Notes under the pieces: model-generated
What the model was told of the DNA's origin: nothing
Databases searched by the model: none
The model's input: the letters and a program-made list of their open reading frames with translations, nothing else
Source of the DNA: Ischnura elegans
Taxonomy: Eukaryota > Arthropoda > Insecta > Odonata > Coenagrionidae
Assembly (NCBI RefSeq): GCF_921293095.1
Contig: NC_060249.1
Span: forward strand, 85,819,907-85,883,906
DNA length: 64,000 nt
Direction: 5' to 3'
Shown: one piece after another, positions 50,000 through 61,879 of the stretch
How the letters are laid out: the number at the start of each line of letters is the position of its first letter
Position numbering within the stretch: position 1 is the first letter of the stretch
Translations under genes and position numbers: made by a program

Positions 50000-52190
50000 A
50001 AGTAGCTGTCGAATGACCATGGAAATATTCCACGTGCTTCCATGGATCTTTCTCTCCCGTCATCCAACCTTCTGCATCCTATCACTGTCACCCATTTTGA
50101 TGTCCAGGAAGTTATTAATTGTTTTTAATAGTCTAATAGTTTTGATCCCATTCCAAGAGAGGATGCACTGGACGTGGGGAGTGTTTGAAGAGGTTTGAGA
50201 TTGCCGTCTTTTTTGTGTCCGTTTCCAACTCGCAAATTATTGGTGACACTGGCGTTTTAAGGATCTCGAAAGTAGGGTAAGGTGATGTGATGTTGAAGGC
50301 ATGACTCCCCCTTTTTTATGTTTGATAAACGCTCCGGAAAATTTATTTCTTTGTTCATTCAAGAGGAACTCCGTTTTAACATCCCCGTAAAGAATTATAT
50401 ATAGTCCCTCGCGTTTCTCTTTCAAGTCCTGGCTGCTAGGAGAGAGGAATTTTTGATGACACCTGTTTTCACCAATCTCTCCTTTTATTTTCGTACTACA
50501 CTACTGGTTTTTCATTCCTCTTCCTTCCATGGGTTTTACGGCCTTCTCAATATCTCTCCTTATAAGAGTGCATGGCATAATATTCGTCTAGCTCTTGCTA
50601 AGGTTTTTCTTTATTTATTTTAAAGAATTCCCTTGTTGTCCTTTTTTTGTGTGCTCCGCCGTGCATTTGAATTGAAGCCGTTTTGCGATAGTTATCTCTC
50701 GGGCCATGGTCCGTCGACTCCCGCTTCTATTTTGTTTTCTCATTTTTTTTCATTTGTCGCCGCGTTGACTTCATCTCATCCATGCCATTGTGAGGAATTA
50801 AGAGCGTTCTCGTGCCAAATTAACTCGTCCACGGAGGCCTCGCTTACGTAAAATTTCCACCATTGCTTTCATTTATAATTAATTCCTGGCTCTTCAAGAG
50901 ATCGTGGAAGCTTTCTACGGAGTGAGTGGATCCGGAATTAAGCTATAATTATACACATGAAGAGAATCTCTCTTAAGAGATGGGAAACAGCCGTGATATT
51001 TAGTTTATTCCTGAACGCACAATGCTACCAGTTGTTCCATTTTTAAATGCCTCCCTTGTTGAATGGGAAGCCTTTGTAGGAACGCGGATGCGATATGTCC
51101 ATGTCCCATCTGCTCGAAATAACAGTCTCGGCGATTGAAGGGTAATTGTTTGTTACGTACAGCATGCACCGTCTCCGTGAAAGAAGTGGTATATACTCGA
51201 CGAAAACGCGGCGTGATTGGAGAGTAAACGTGATCTTCGTGAGTGAGTGCCTACCTCAATGGTTTCTTGTTGCCCGGCGAAGGGGCATGACGTAAACGCA
51301 TTAGGTGTGTTCAAACACCGAGGCTGGAACGCATTCAATTATATTTCAAAGTATGCTGCCGGAAAGCTCTTTAGTTCTCACGCGAGCATTCCGACGGATG
51401 ACTGAGCAAAAGAAAAAAAGAGGCAAGCGTTAAGCCAAGTCCAAGCGTCCAAACCCCTTCTTCCCGTGATTCGTGAGTGTCTGCTCGTTTCCTGTTTGAT
51501 CTCTACCGTCAAACTTGGGCTCGTCAAAATTTATGCTCATATCCCATGTGTGTGCCTTGTGAGGTGTAGAATCAGTTCTCTCAAAATGTGTCCTCAGTTT
51601 TTTTACGCTTTTTATTGTTGCGTGACGAATTGTTTCCTCATGTCAACTGAATTCTTGTCGGTCTACGTAGCTTGTAGCTCTGTGTTGAAAGGCATTCGGG
51701 TCTTCCACGGGGTTGAATCAGTCACTCTTTCTTCTTCGCAAGGGCTAACTTTATTCACTGTGTCGGGTTCCAATCCTTTTAGCCCCTAGAATTTGTGTTT
51801 AAAGGCAATCGGGTCTCCCACAGTGGTCGAAAGTTCATTGTTCCCCACTTTTCGGAGCATGAGGCGTTCTCCATCCTCAGGGTTATTATTCCATGGCCCA
51901 GCATGGCCAATAATAGATAATGTCATCATTTGGTGGTATCTTGGTATCATCACCAGTATTCTTTTTCACCGTACTTCGACAGGTTTTTCAGGGTGCCATG
52001 AAACCGTGGTTGCTAAGTGCAATGTGGGGGATTTAAACTCTTTCTAAAACCTCATCCGATTTCACTGTTATTTTTTAAAACTAAGCCAACACGTTTTGAT
52101 AAAAATATTGAAGATACATTATTCCGATACACACCGGTATTTATTGGCTTTGAAGATAGAAGGGTACCCATGCGTTAACCGTCAATAATT
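50000..52190. other. Intronic DNA without recognised elements
   Basis: No gene or repeat pair was recognised here. Confidence 0.35.
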
Positions 52191-52216
52191 TAGCATGCGT
52201 AACGTTTTTTTGACCG

Positions 52217-52316
52217 TGTGGAGTGTATGTGGGAGTCCAATTGCATGCTGCATGCTGGTGATTGATCACCCCCTGCCAAACAGGTGGCTCCCAGGGTATT
52301 CTGTAGATGTAGATGT
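52217..52316 (-). repeat. Dispersed repeat E, copy 2 (reverse)
   Basis: Reverse-complement copy of 38897-38990. On the minus strand it reads TACATCTACAGAATACCCTG, then GGGGGTGATCAATCACCAGC, then CCCACATACAC. Confidence 0.7.
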
Positions 52317-53688
52317 TAAGACTGGAGAACAGTTCGTGCCCGCGGGAGTATTAACCAGATGGGTGACCCGAATATCCTTCAACTCCATCATTCACCGGGA
52401 AAGATGCAGATCTTACCTCTAGACTGTCTTTACAAGCGCCTTTTACGGATGAAGTTGCGGTGCCATAACGTTTCACGTTGCTAAGGGTTTTCGAATGGAG
52501 CTAGGAGGATGTGGTGCGGCGGTCACTATTCTCCGGAAATGAAAATGGCCTTCCGCGTCAAGCGGTAATGGTTTGGAACTGGTTAGAAGCAGAAGAAGCG
52601 TGCGCCGGTCGCCCAGACCACATCATCTATAGTCCTGGGCTGTGAAATTTTCCGTATTTATTTTCAGCCAAACATGATATAGCGGCGGGGATTCCAACAG
52701 CGCTTTGTTCCCTTTCATTAAGTAATATTATGTTGCATTTTGTACAAGGTGGATTATCCAATATTATCATCACATATTCACATTCCCCTTCATAAATTTC
52801 CCTTTTTGTATTTGATGTTCATTATGATTCCTGTTAATTTTGGTCAGTTTAAAGTCTACACGACGGTGATATTCGTGTGTTGCTGTTTTTAAATTGGTTA
52901 AGGTCATCTGCCGCAATTTTTTGTCAAGCCCAGTATCCTGATTTTAAGTTGTGCATTACTACCCTATCTCCTATCACAAAAAAAGTCTCCCTTCAATGTT
53001 AGTGTTAGGCTGTAGGCTTAGGGTTTGCCCAAAATTTTCCATCCCAGGTCGTGTTCATTCATGTTCGATGGAGTCGCGATTGATTTCTGTATTTCGCTTG
53101 AGAGTTTGGTGGGAAGTCACGTGGAATGGCCTCGCTTCTCTTCCTCATTTCAATCGAGCCTGGATGCTGTTCTTTTGCTGTGCACGCGAGTAGGTATATC
53201 TCACACTCCCGGAGGCTATTTTTTCGGGCGCATTCTGCGTGTTGGTCTTTGCTAGAGCACGTAGCGAAGCTATACAAAAATATTTTTACCTTGGTGCTCC
53301 GATTCAACGCTACTAATTATGATTATTTTGAAGAAAAAAGCCACCGACCCAGTTACTTGGTCTCTCTCGTAAATCTCATTTTTGAATTATTGGATTTAAG
53401 TACTCCTTTCGTAATTGCAAATGTTTTCTTAAACATGACAATCTGTTTGCGATTCTGCTTATGCTTCAATGACGCTTCTGTCAAGTGGCAAAAGCTTGCG
53501 CTCATTCCCTAAATTCTGCGCAAAAGATCGGCTTTCTTTAATTTTTTCACTGGAAAAATGGCATATCATTCAGGGATATAGCAGCGGACCAACCTTCGGA
53601 TTTCTCTTATTCTCGTTATTACACGTGAAGTATGAAAATTGCAGGGAGGAAAATTACATTCTGTTATAGTCATCATTAAAAAAAATAA

Positions 53689-53965
53689 TTTCAACACAAG
53701 GTGCTACAAACCTTGGATCAAAGTTCGAATAAAGGACTCAAATTGTAAATTTTTAAAGATACCCGAGCTCTACTGCGTATCGAATATTTTACTATACCCC
53801 TACGTCTTTTCATTATATGCTGTGAAAATCGTCTTTTTTAAAACATAATTTGAAGGCAATTGTGAATACGAACCTTGCATTAAATTTCGTATAAGTGAGA
53901 CGGGAATTGTAAATTTTAAAGTTACCCGAGCTCTACTGTGCATAGAAACTGTTACCATCTCCCTT
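53689..53965. repeat. Tandem duplication, period 163 bp
   Basis: ACCCGAGCTCTACTG at 53761 recurs at 53924. The flanking blocks CGAACCTTG/AAACCTTG, ATTGTAAATTTT and CTTCGTC/CTACGTC match in order. The duplication has diverged by about a quarter. Confidence 0.75.
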
Positions 53966-55204
53966 CGTCCTATCACCAGTCACCGCTATCCATTTGCCCG
54001 AACTGTTTCCGCTGCATGTATCTATCCCTGTAACTCTCCTGTTCATCCCGATGTCTTCCTTTTACCAGTTCCCTCGCTATTACAACCGTTTTCGAGGAAG
54101 CTGGAGATGGGAGAGGAACACGGGTCTGCCATGTGGATGTAGCGTGGAATCCCTCCCTACCACCTTCTCCCGCTAAGCCGACTATCCACCTCTTACCAAA
54201 CCGACTGCATCCATCTCCACCATCCCCACCTCCCCCATTCCCTTGCCCCCCCTGTCGTAACCGCCCCTTCTTCCTCCTCATCTGCCGCTCTGAACGCCAT
54301 AAATATTACTTTTTCTCCGGCTCTGTGACCCACTTGCCCCATCCGTGGTGTTGAGTACATATTTAGGGGACACGGAAAGGAGGGGGGAATCTCTCTATAT
54401 ATCCCCCATTTATTTTTCTTTCGTAGATACCTCTTTCCTCCTTTTTTTAGAAATATAAATTACAGTTTTTTTTCTCTTCTCTCTTTTTCGTTCATCCGTG
54501 GCTAAGAAGTGGCAACATCGAGAGAAAAAAAGGGGAGCTTATATATTTTTTTGTCCTGGCTATAATTGAATAGATAAGGGGTATGTGTGAAGGGTTCTCT
54601 GACACTGTCCTTGCGGTTGCCTTTTTGATGAACGGCCTCAGTTATTTACTTCGCATCTATTCACGCGTTTCCATGCAGTGTTAGTAACAAGGCTTACCAG
54701 TTATTTCCGTGATGAAAGGATGCTGGTTATCTCTCTGTGGTGCCATGTCGAGTTTCTGTTCATTTAATTGAATGGTGCTTCTGGTGCGTTGCAATCATCC
54801 ACCATTCGAGGGTGTCTAGTTTTCGCGTGATGTATGACTAACCCCCGAAGGGTTTGAGAATTAAAAGCATTATCATTGATCACAGAATACCCACCATTAT
54901 TATTCTATACTTCAGGTATAAGAGATAATATTTTCTCTTTGTACTTCATTTACTTCAATTCAAAATCAATATGTTACCAGTTTCAGTTTTTTAGATTCTT
55001 TGACAAGTTTCGGAGTACTAATCTTGCAATTAAATCATAATAAGTTATTTGAATGTTTGTATTTCTTCTCCGAGGAAATTGAAGGATTTGAAATTAGCTT
55101 ATTATTATTTTGAGCTCAACCAATCGTTACGGTCCACCTCCACAGTTAGCCCAGAGTGTTAGTGTGGAATTTTTTCTGCAAAATCTTATTTTTAACTTTG
55201 ATTA

Positions 55205-55305
55205 TTTTTTGTGCAAATCGTATCATACGAGCCTTTTTACACTATTTTAATTAAGTCATTTTATTTCCTTTGAAGCTCGATCTCCGAATCTGGTATGTTA
55301 TTGCA
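55205..55305. repeat. Direct repeat G, copy 1
   Basis: Matches 56125-56230 in the same orientation (offset about 924). Shared blocks are TTTTTACACTATTT, AAGTC, TTTCCTTTG and CGATCTCC(G/A)(A/T)ATCTGGTATGTT. Confidence 0.7.
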
Positions 55306-56124
55306 GGCTGAAATATAATTCATTACGGGTTGACGTGCGGAAAGTTAGTGCATTCGCTGCGTTTCTTCAGAATTCTGAGGTATTTAGTGTTATGTCCGTT
55401 GATCTTTGAAGCATTTCAAGTGCAAAAGTGAAGAAAGAGACGGATTTGGCTCAAGTCCAGCTCAAGCCCCCAAACATTCAACGCCCTTTCATTTTTTTTG
55501 CGAAGGTACACACGGAGGAAGATTTATGAATAAACAAAAAAAGTAAGTTATGTGCCACAATGATCCTCGACGCAGTAAATCATTGAAATTGGCTAAGCTA
55601 GTCTGGTCGTTAATCTAGCACCGAGAGACAACTCCCAACCCCCAAGATTTTCCAGCATTCCATTCCCAGCTCTCGGGTATTTACAGTTGACGTCAAGTGA
55701 CGCTAGCTCTTGATTTTCAGTTGCCAGTGAAATTTCCCCTACAAATATGGGATATTCCATAAATGCAATGTTGTACACTGGTATCTGTCAGGGGAGGAAA
55801 TATTGCGACCGATCAGGTAAATATGAAAATTTCATTAACGGCATCTTAGGAAATAGCTGGACGTCGATGTGAACTGATTTATGTCTTCATGCTACATTCG
55901 GATATATTTTTGCAAATATATCCGTTGGAACGATTCATTTCCTAAGATATAGAGAGGAAATTGAATGGATAGGATGTGGATTTTTTGGTTCCTTTCTTAC
56001 CATTTTGCTTCTTTACGTTAACCATAAAGAAAGTATGTGACACATGAAGAAAATGTTACTTTCGCAGGATTTTATCTAGCCATTATCTATGTTTCTTTAG
56101 GTTTTCGATTTCTATGGAATATTT

Positions 56125-56230
56125 TTGATGCGTTGGATCAATCATATCGCACAAGTTTTTTTACACTATTTGGATAAAGTCTTTATGTTTCCTTTGCGGT
56201 CCGATCTCCATATCTGGTATGTTCTTGTAG
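56125..56230. repeat. Direct repeat G, copy 2
   Basis: Second copy of the repeat at 55205-55305. It lies just upstream of the CTGATGA-motif repeat at 56285. Confidence 0.7.
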
Positions 56231-56284
56231 TTATTGGGGGGCATTGAGAAGTTGTGGTTCTGACTTAATCTATTAATTTATTTT

Positions 56285-56390
56285 TAACAGTTTTCATTGC
56301 CCTGATGAAGACATAAGAAAATATTGACGCTTTGTCGAACAGTTTTGCTTTGTATTCCCAGACCTATACTCCAAGACGTTATTAATTATT
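56285..56390 (+). repeat. Dispersed repeat D with CTGATGA motif, copy 2
   Basis: CCTGATGA (56301-56308) is followed by a GACA..TGTC stem and CGAAC. About 60 bases on comes CCTATACTCCAAGACGTTAT, as in the copy at 31930-32035. Confidence 0.55.
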
Positions 56391-57554
56391 TCATCTAGTA
56401 TGTCTGTGAGTTTTAAAATACAGTACCTGGGCTTAGACGCATGAGCGTGTGGGGTAAAAGGTTTACTGCATACCTAAAATGTTCCCCCGTCTGAACCCTC
56501 ATTGACGAAACCCTATTCCTTCTCCTCTCCTATTCCTCCCGAACAAAAATGTGTGCCTCGGGTAAGCGCGACGGCTGCTGTTGAAGTGCCGGGAACGATT
56601 TAGATCCTTCGGTCCAAATCCGGGCGGGCCGTCTATACGATTTGGTGGGAACGGGGCGGGGTATGGCGCGGTGGCTTTTAGGAATCGGTATATTCGCTCC
56701 GACGTGTCGTGTGTGGTTGTTAAACGTCTCTCTCCGCCTTTCAGCGCCACCTGGGTGCGGATTCGTGCAATAAACATCTCAGTGCGGGTTGACAGTCGTT
56801 GGGTGCCGGGGTGGTTTTCTGGCCAACAAACGTAAAACGGCTGGTGTAGCTGCAGGATGGATGCGTCTTAATTAATTTTACCCCTTTTACTCTTGGGACT
56901 GATGTAAAAGATGAAGTTGTTAAAACTTTCGCGGTCCAAATTTTGTCAGTTAATAAAACTTTTGGTTTAACCTGTGTCTTGTGGTTTAAAAGTCAACGTT
57001 TCTTTCTTCCCCTCTGCCGGTGAACTCTTCAAGACTAATGTCCATTAACATAAACAACTAATATATCTCCTAAAGAGGCTCCCGTCAGTGACGTATAATC
57101 CAAAAGACGCGGGATAACGCAACAATTTTATTAATTGACAATTTAGATTATGTTGAAGTTACTTAATTTATCAAATAAGGCTTCAGTATGCCGGAGGGAA
57201 TCATGAATAATTACGATGGGCTTAATATGTCTCTTGCCTTATTTATTGGAGTAATATGAAATGAGTAGATTTTTCATACATAAAGATGGCGTTATAACCC
57301 ATACCAATTTCTCATGTAACTTCTAACAAGCGTTGAAAATCTTATAGGCCGGCGTGAACATAATATGATAGCTTGCTCTCATTGTATACCGTTGTAATTT
57401 AGGAGCCGTTGGACCGAGTTATGGCTTTTAATCTGTAGTAAATCAACCTGGAAATGATTTAAATATAGGCTTATCTATATTTAATTCATTTCCATCTCCA
57501 TTCATTCAATCCATTCCATTCATATATATCTTCCTCTTGTTTTTATTTTTGAAG

Positions 57555-57690
57555 ACATTAAATTGAATCCCTCCCCATAGGGTACATATTTACCGCTGTG
57601 AAACCTTAACCTAAAGTCGGTGTCATTTGAAGACACGTTGAATGCACTTGTTCTTTTTTTTGTAGGTTTTTACAATGATGTTTTAAAAAT
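57555..57690. repeat. Direct repeat H, copy 1
   Basis: Matches 58622-58755 in the same orientation. Shared blocks are GGCATTAAATT (with one change), GGGTACATATTT, CCGCTGTGAAA and GTCGGTGT, followed by TTGTTCTTTTTT. Confidence 0.75.
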
Positions 57691-58304
57691 TACTCAAGTA
57701 TTTATTGTTTTGTTTTACGATGACTCATAATTGGAATAAACCTCGACTGAATGCAAGCGGCTGGCACGTGCCACGCTTCTTCTTTCTCGATTTTTCACTT
57801 CATATTTTTCAATGAAACGAATCGTGTGATATTTAGTGTGAGTGTGTATATGGGTTAGGGTCGTTGGCGTTTCTCATAAATGCACTATTTTGTTCACCCG
57901 CCCGTGGTTCTGCTGAGCTTCCTTTTCTCTTCTTGTTTTCCTGCCGTTATAACGACGATAAGTTATTATCCTTCCAAGCGCGCGGAATGATGTCATCTCT
58001 TCTCTATGGCTTCTCAGCGGATTTCTCTCCTCTGTTTTTTTTCCTCTCGTGCTCCTTGCCCGTTGCTTTTTGTCTCCTATCGTCGTTTCCATATTATTCT
58101 TTCTGAATACGAGGCTCAACTCCCCTTACCCGCTCCTCCCCTCGGGTCATTTGCATCATCTGCTATCATGTGGACGGTTCCAAATTTTTTCTAACCTCTC
58201 CCGAGTTGTTGTTCTTCCCCACAAGCTCTCACCAGATTCCTCAATTGGATGCATGGGATTGTGCCATGCTCCCATTATTACCATTACTTGATTATAATCC
58301 CCAT

Positions 58305-58557
58305 CAGTGGCGTAACTATGGGGATAGATCCCCCCCTCCAAAACCTCAGAGAAAAATTAAAATAATATTTAAAACTACTGTCTAGTTTTTACATATAATA
58401 ACTGCATCTCCTTATAGTTAAGTTTTTAGTGGCAAAATGATGTACTATGTATTTACAGGCATGTCATTTTTCAAAAATTTTCCCGTTGCCTGGGAGAGGG
58501 CGTCGCTACCCCAGGACATCTCATTCCCCCAAAAGCATATTCCTAGATACGCCCTTG
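58305..58557. mobile_element. hAT-type MITE, 253 bp, with 8-bp target duplication
   Basis: The ends are CAGTGGCGTAACTA on the left and, in reverse, CAAGGGCGTATCTA on the right. They are flanked by a perfect 8-bp duplication, ATCCCCAT (58297-58304 and 58558-58565). CAG-type short inverted repeats with an 8-bp duplication define the hAT superfamily. No transposase frame is inside. The intact duplication indicates a fairly recent insertion. It sits between the two copies of direct repeat H. Confidence 0.85.
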
Positions 58558-58621
58558 ATCCCCATCAAAACTTAATTGTTGTTATAATCTACTCACTTTT
58601 TCCTTAGGACTTTATTTTCAA

Positions 58622-58755
58622 AGGCATTAAATTTAACCCCTTTCCAGGGGGTACATATTTCCCGCTGTGAAATCTCAACCTGAGGTCGGTGTTATTTTGA
58701 GGCTCGTTAAACGCTACTAGAGTAGGCCCTTGTTCTTTTTTGTTGGGATTTTTTC
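58622..58755. repeat. Direct repeat H, copy 2
   Basis: Second copy of the repeat at 57555-57690. Without the 261 bases added by the hAT insertion and its duplication, the copies would be about 808 bases apart. Confidence 0.75.
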
Positions 58756-59689
58756 TGTATTATTAAGTAAATGGAGTACTTTTATACTCCTATTGTTGCC
58801 GACGTTTCGGAGAATGAGTCGCATTCAGACCTCCAGGCCAACCACTAGCGTGGAGAACGTCCATAACTGCCCTGAAGGTGGGAGATGACTCGTTCCGCGA
58901 AGCGTTGCTGAGAATTAAAGTTTTGACCTGGTGGAAGACCCAAATAGATTTCAATATTTTGTTATGTCGGGAATGTAAGAATTTAAATGTCGACCTTGTT
59001 GAATTCGCTCTTAAAACAAACCTATTTTCACGTAGTTCCGTTCAACCATCGTAACTGTCTCTTTTTGTGACGTAGAATAGTTATCAAAATTCCTCCTTTA
59101 TTACAAAATGAAGAAACCTGTATAGAGATGTATATGGCCGTACGATTCGTTCATAATTGATCAGTGATGCGTGTACTATTACCTCAAATTATTATTAATA
59201 CCTCAAAACTTGAGTAACACGCTCAAAGTAATTAAATTGATGTTGAAAGTAACCGCATTTGTTCTCTGATGAACGGAAACAGCGAGAACGGTATCGCATT
59301 TGAGAATCAACTGTTTCCCTCGGCTTCTTCAGTGTTCTAGCCCTGTCTTTAACTGTCATCGCTTAAAAGTAAAAATGGTCGGTACTTTGCCTTCGTAGCA
59401 CAACCTACCCAGGACTTAATAATCCTGGTTGTCTTTTCCGAGTGTTCCCACCGCTAGCATAATGCTCGTTAGGATTTACCGTCGTAGGAATGTTAGAAAG
59501 CAGACGGTACATTAGAAGAATGGAGTAATTTCTTTCCTCTTTATGTGGTACAACGCGCCCTCTGCGTTGTGTTCCCCACATATTGCGTGACCTCTGCACG
59601 GATCCCATCTCGCCACGTGCACACTATAATGCACCCGCGAAAGCAACAATTAATTGAGTCACTCGTTCGAGAAGGATGAAAAGGGATAG

Positions 59690-60225
59690 AGAGAGAGAGA
59701 AGCTAAGAGAGCTCTAGTTCCTCGATTATGCGAGTTTTGCGTAGCGGCACTTCGCATCTTCCCTTCTAGAGTTCTCGGAACCCTGTTATCGTCATAGCGT
59801 GGGGAAAAAAACGGACGTCGTATAGCGCGCACCGCGTGTCGGCTTCATTTTTGCTTTTATAAAAGCGCGCGCGTTTTTAAGCCGTTGATGCTCTCCTGTT
59901 TTTTGCCCGCTTCTGTTCCTCTTCTCCACTCGTATATGTAGTTCTGATGGTTGGGGGAATATGGGGCTTAGGAGGTCGTACAGGCAGCCAGTGAGGGGAA
60001 GAAGAAGGCTGGAGTGGTATTAGGATGACGAGAGCCATGTGTTCGCTCCATGTTGAAAAGAGGGCTTTTATTACACTAAATGTATATCTCACTCTTTCTT
60101 TCTCTCTTGCCGTTCCCTCAGTCTATTTGATTTTTATGCGACCACCATGTGTGAGGATTTGTGTCTTTTGGTGACGAACTCCCCCCTCCCTCTCCGCACC
60201 TCCTTCCACCAGTGGTGTGTATGAG
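59690..60225. other. CpG-rich patch with short AG repeat
   Basis: An AGAGAGAGAG run lies near 59690 and a GCGCGCGCG string within TATAAAAGCGCGCG near 59868. No initiator, splice-paired exon or recognised protein could be attached, so this is recorded only as a possible regulatory patch. Confidence 0.25.
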
Positions 60226-60227
60226 GG

Positions 60228-60970
60228 CGAAACGTGATGATGAAGGTGACCGCTATCTCTAATCCTAAATGAATGACGTGCTCTGGTACTTCTCCATTAT
60301 TATGATTTATTGTATAGATTTTGGGGAGAAAGAATCACTGTCTAGAAAATTTGTTTCATTGTTGTTAGTTGCATTGTTTCACGCGAAGTCTTTTTTTACC
60401 GTACTGTTGAATTCGTCAAGTGTCAAATCTCATTATGATTTTCCACCTTCTTTCTATAAACGGTATGTCTGAGGGTGGATTATGATAATGAAGGTAACCG
60501 CTATCTCTTATTTTAACTGAATGATGTTCCCTGGGAGTGCGTGCGTGGCACTGATCGGAATTATTTCGATCGGTTTTCATTCCGAACATTTTATGCTGAT
60601 TCGTTGCCATGCGATCGGATTTTTTTGTGGTTGAAAATCTTCTATTCGACAGCTCATGGGAGAGCCTATATCGTCGTTTGAATGAACATTTTCAAGCACA
60701 ACAAAGTCTGATCGCTTTGTTTACCATTCGGAGTGGACCGTTCGGAATAAAAACCGATCGAAATAATTTCGATCAGCGTTAAGTGGAGCCCTTCTTGTCC
60801 TTCTTTCATTGTATGATTTATTTTATAGATTTTGGGGGAAATAATCGGTATCTAGGGACTTCGCTTGATTGTTTCTTGCGACACGACATCTTGCTCGTCG
60901 CGTTCTGATGACTTTGTCGACTGTCTTATTTCATTGTGATTTTCCCTCTAAAAAGGAACGAGTGCTGAGT
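60228..60970. repeat. Tandem duplication, period 248, second unit interrupted
   Basis: Unit 1 covers 60228-60475. Unit 2 starts at 60476 and continues to about 60970 because it contains an inserted element at 60549-60785. Matching blocks are GATGAAGGTGACCGCTATCTC (one change), TATGATTTATT.TATAGATTTTGGGG and CATTATGATTTTCC/CATTGTGATTTTCC. Confidence 0.75.
60549..60785. mobile_element. MITE nested in the duplicated unit, about 237 bp
   Basis: The left end is CACTGATCGGAATTATTTCG. The right end in reverse reads CACTTAACGCTGATCGAAAT, then TATTTCGATCGG, and both arms continue TATTCCGAAC or CATTCCGAAC. The left arm seems to lack seven bases near its tip. It interrupts the second unit of the 248-bp duplication, so it inserted after the duplication. 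The superfamily is uncertain. Confidence 0.7.
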
Positions 60971-61464
60971 GGTTGAAGTTCAATCGTTTCAGTATTTAAA
61001 TCGTTAGGTTTCTTCAATCTTTGTAAGGTTTTTCATTCCCGCAGTCGTTGGTGTTTTAAGACTTCTGCTTGTGGTCATTTTTGTCATATTTGTGGTCATT
61101 GGATTCTTCAGTTCTTTTCCAAGCCTTGTCCAACTCTTGTTCCGCCATGTGGAAGCAGTTGTCAGGAGCTGAAATTTGCTTGCCCAAGCTTCGGCGTACG
61201 ATTGAATGCTATCCCGAAATAAACGGCCGTGTTTCTGTCGCCCACACTCTCCTCTTGACTGGTGTACCCAACTGGTGGCGAAAGTTTGTCTAAGGGAAAA
61301 GATTTTTGTGATGGACCGTTTTCTCGCCTCCCTTCGACCACTTCCCTCGTTGTCATTTTAGGCATCGATTTTCGATGGTCAGTGATGACCATTGGTTCCC
61401 AGTGGTCGAATGTTGTCTCGTAGGCCACGCCAATGTTTATATTGTAACAAGGTATCTATCGTAA

Positions 61465-61689
61465 AGGCCGCTATACACGGTGAATGATCATGCGAATGAT
61501 CATGCTGAATGATCACGTGATCATTCATAGGATCATGCGAGCAAAGTAGAACAAGTTCTAATTTTCACTGAATGATCATGCGCATGAAGGTTTATTCGCG
61601 AATTGTTCCGTCATACACGGTGAATGATCATGCGCATGATCAAGCTGAATGATCATGCGAATGAAATCATTCGCTGTGTATAGCGGCCT
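61465..61689. mobile_element. PIF/Harbinger-type MITE, 225 bp
   Basis: Both ends read AGGCCGCTATACAC inward and are flanked by TAA (61462-61464 and 61690-61692), the 3-bp TWA duplication used by PIF/Harbinger elements. The interior is built from many copies of GAATGATCATGCG in both orientations. One of these starts TACACGGTGAATGATCATGC and occurs twice as a direct repeat. No reading frame is present. Confidence 0.75.
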
Positions 61690-61879
61690 TAAGGTTGTTA
61701 CTTTAGAAATTATTGAATATTTTGGTGATTAAAAATGAAATTCTATAAGAAATTTGTGTAAGTTTTCCCCGTGCTTGTGGTATTTTCAAACAGCTGAAAT
61801 TAGTTCTCAAAAGAAGCTCAAGAAAAAATTTGTAACTCTCCCTACGGTTTTTTAGTGTCTTCATATGGCTCTCTGATGC

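Noticed and set aside
61486..61492. CACGGTG heptamer resembling a Transib/RSS end
   Set aside because: The terminal inverted repeat extends 12 or more bases outside the heptamer, and the flanks fit a TAA duplication instead.
61490..61640. Repeated TGAATGATCATGCG units resembling a CRISPR array or satellite
   Set aside because: Units are palindromic variants in both orientations without regular spacers, and they lie inside a MITE with TAA duplications.
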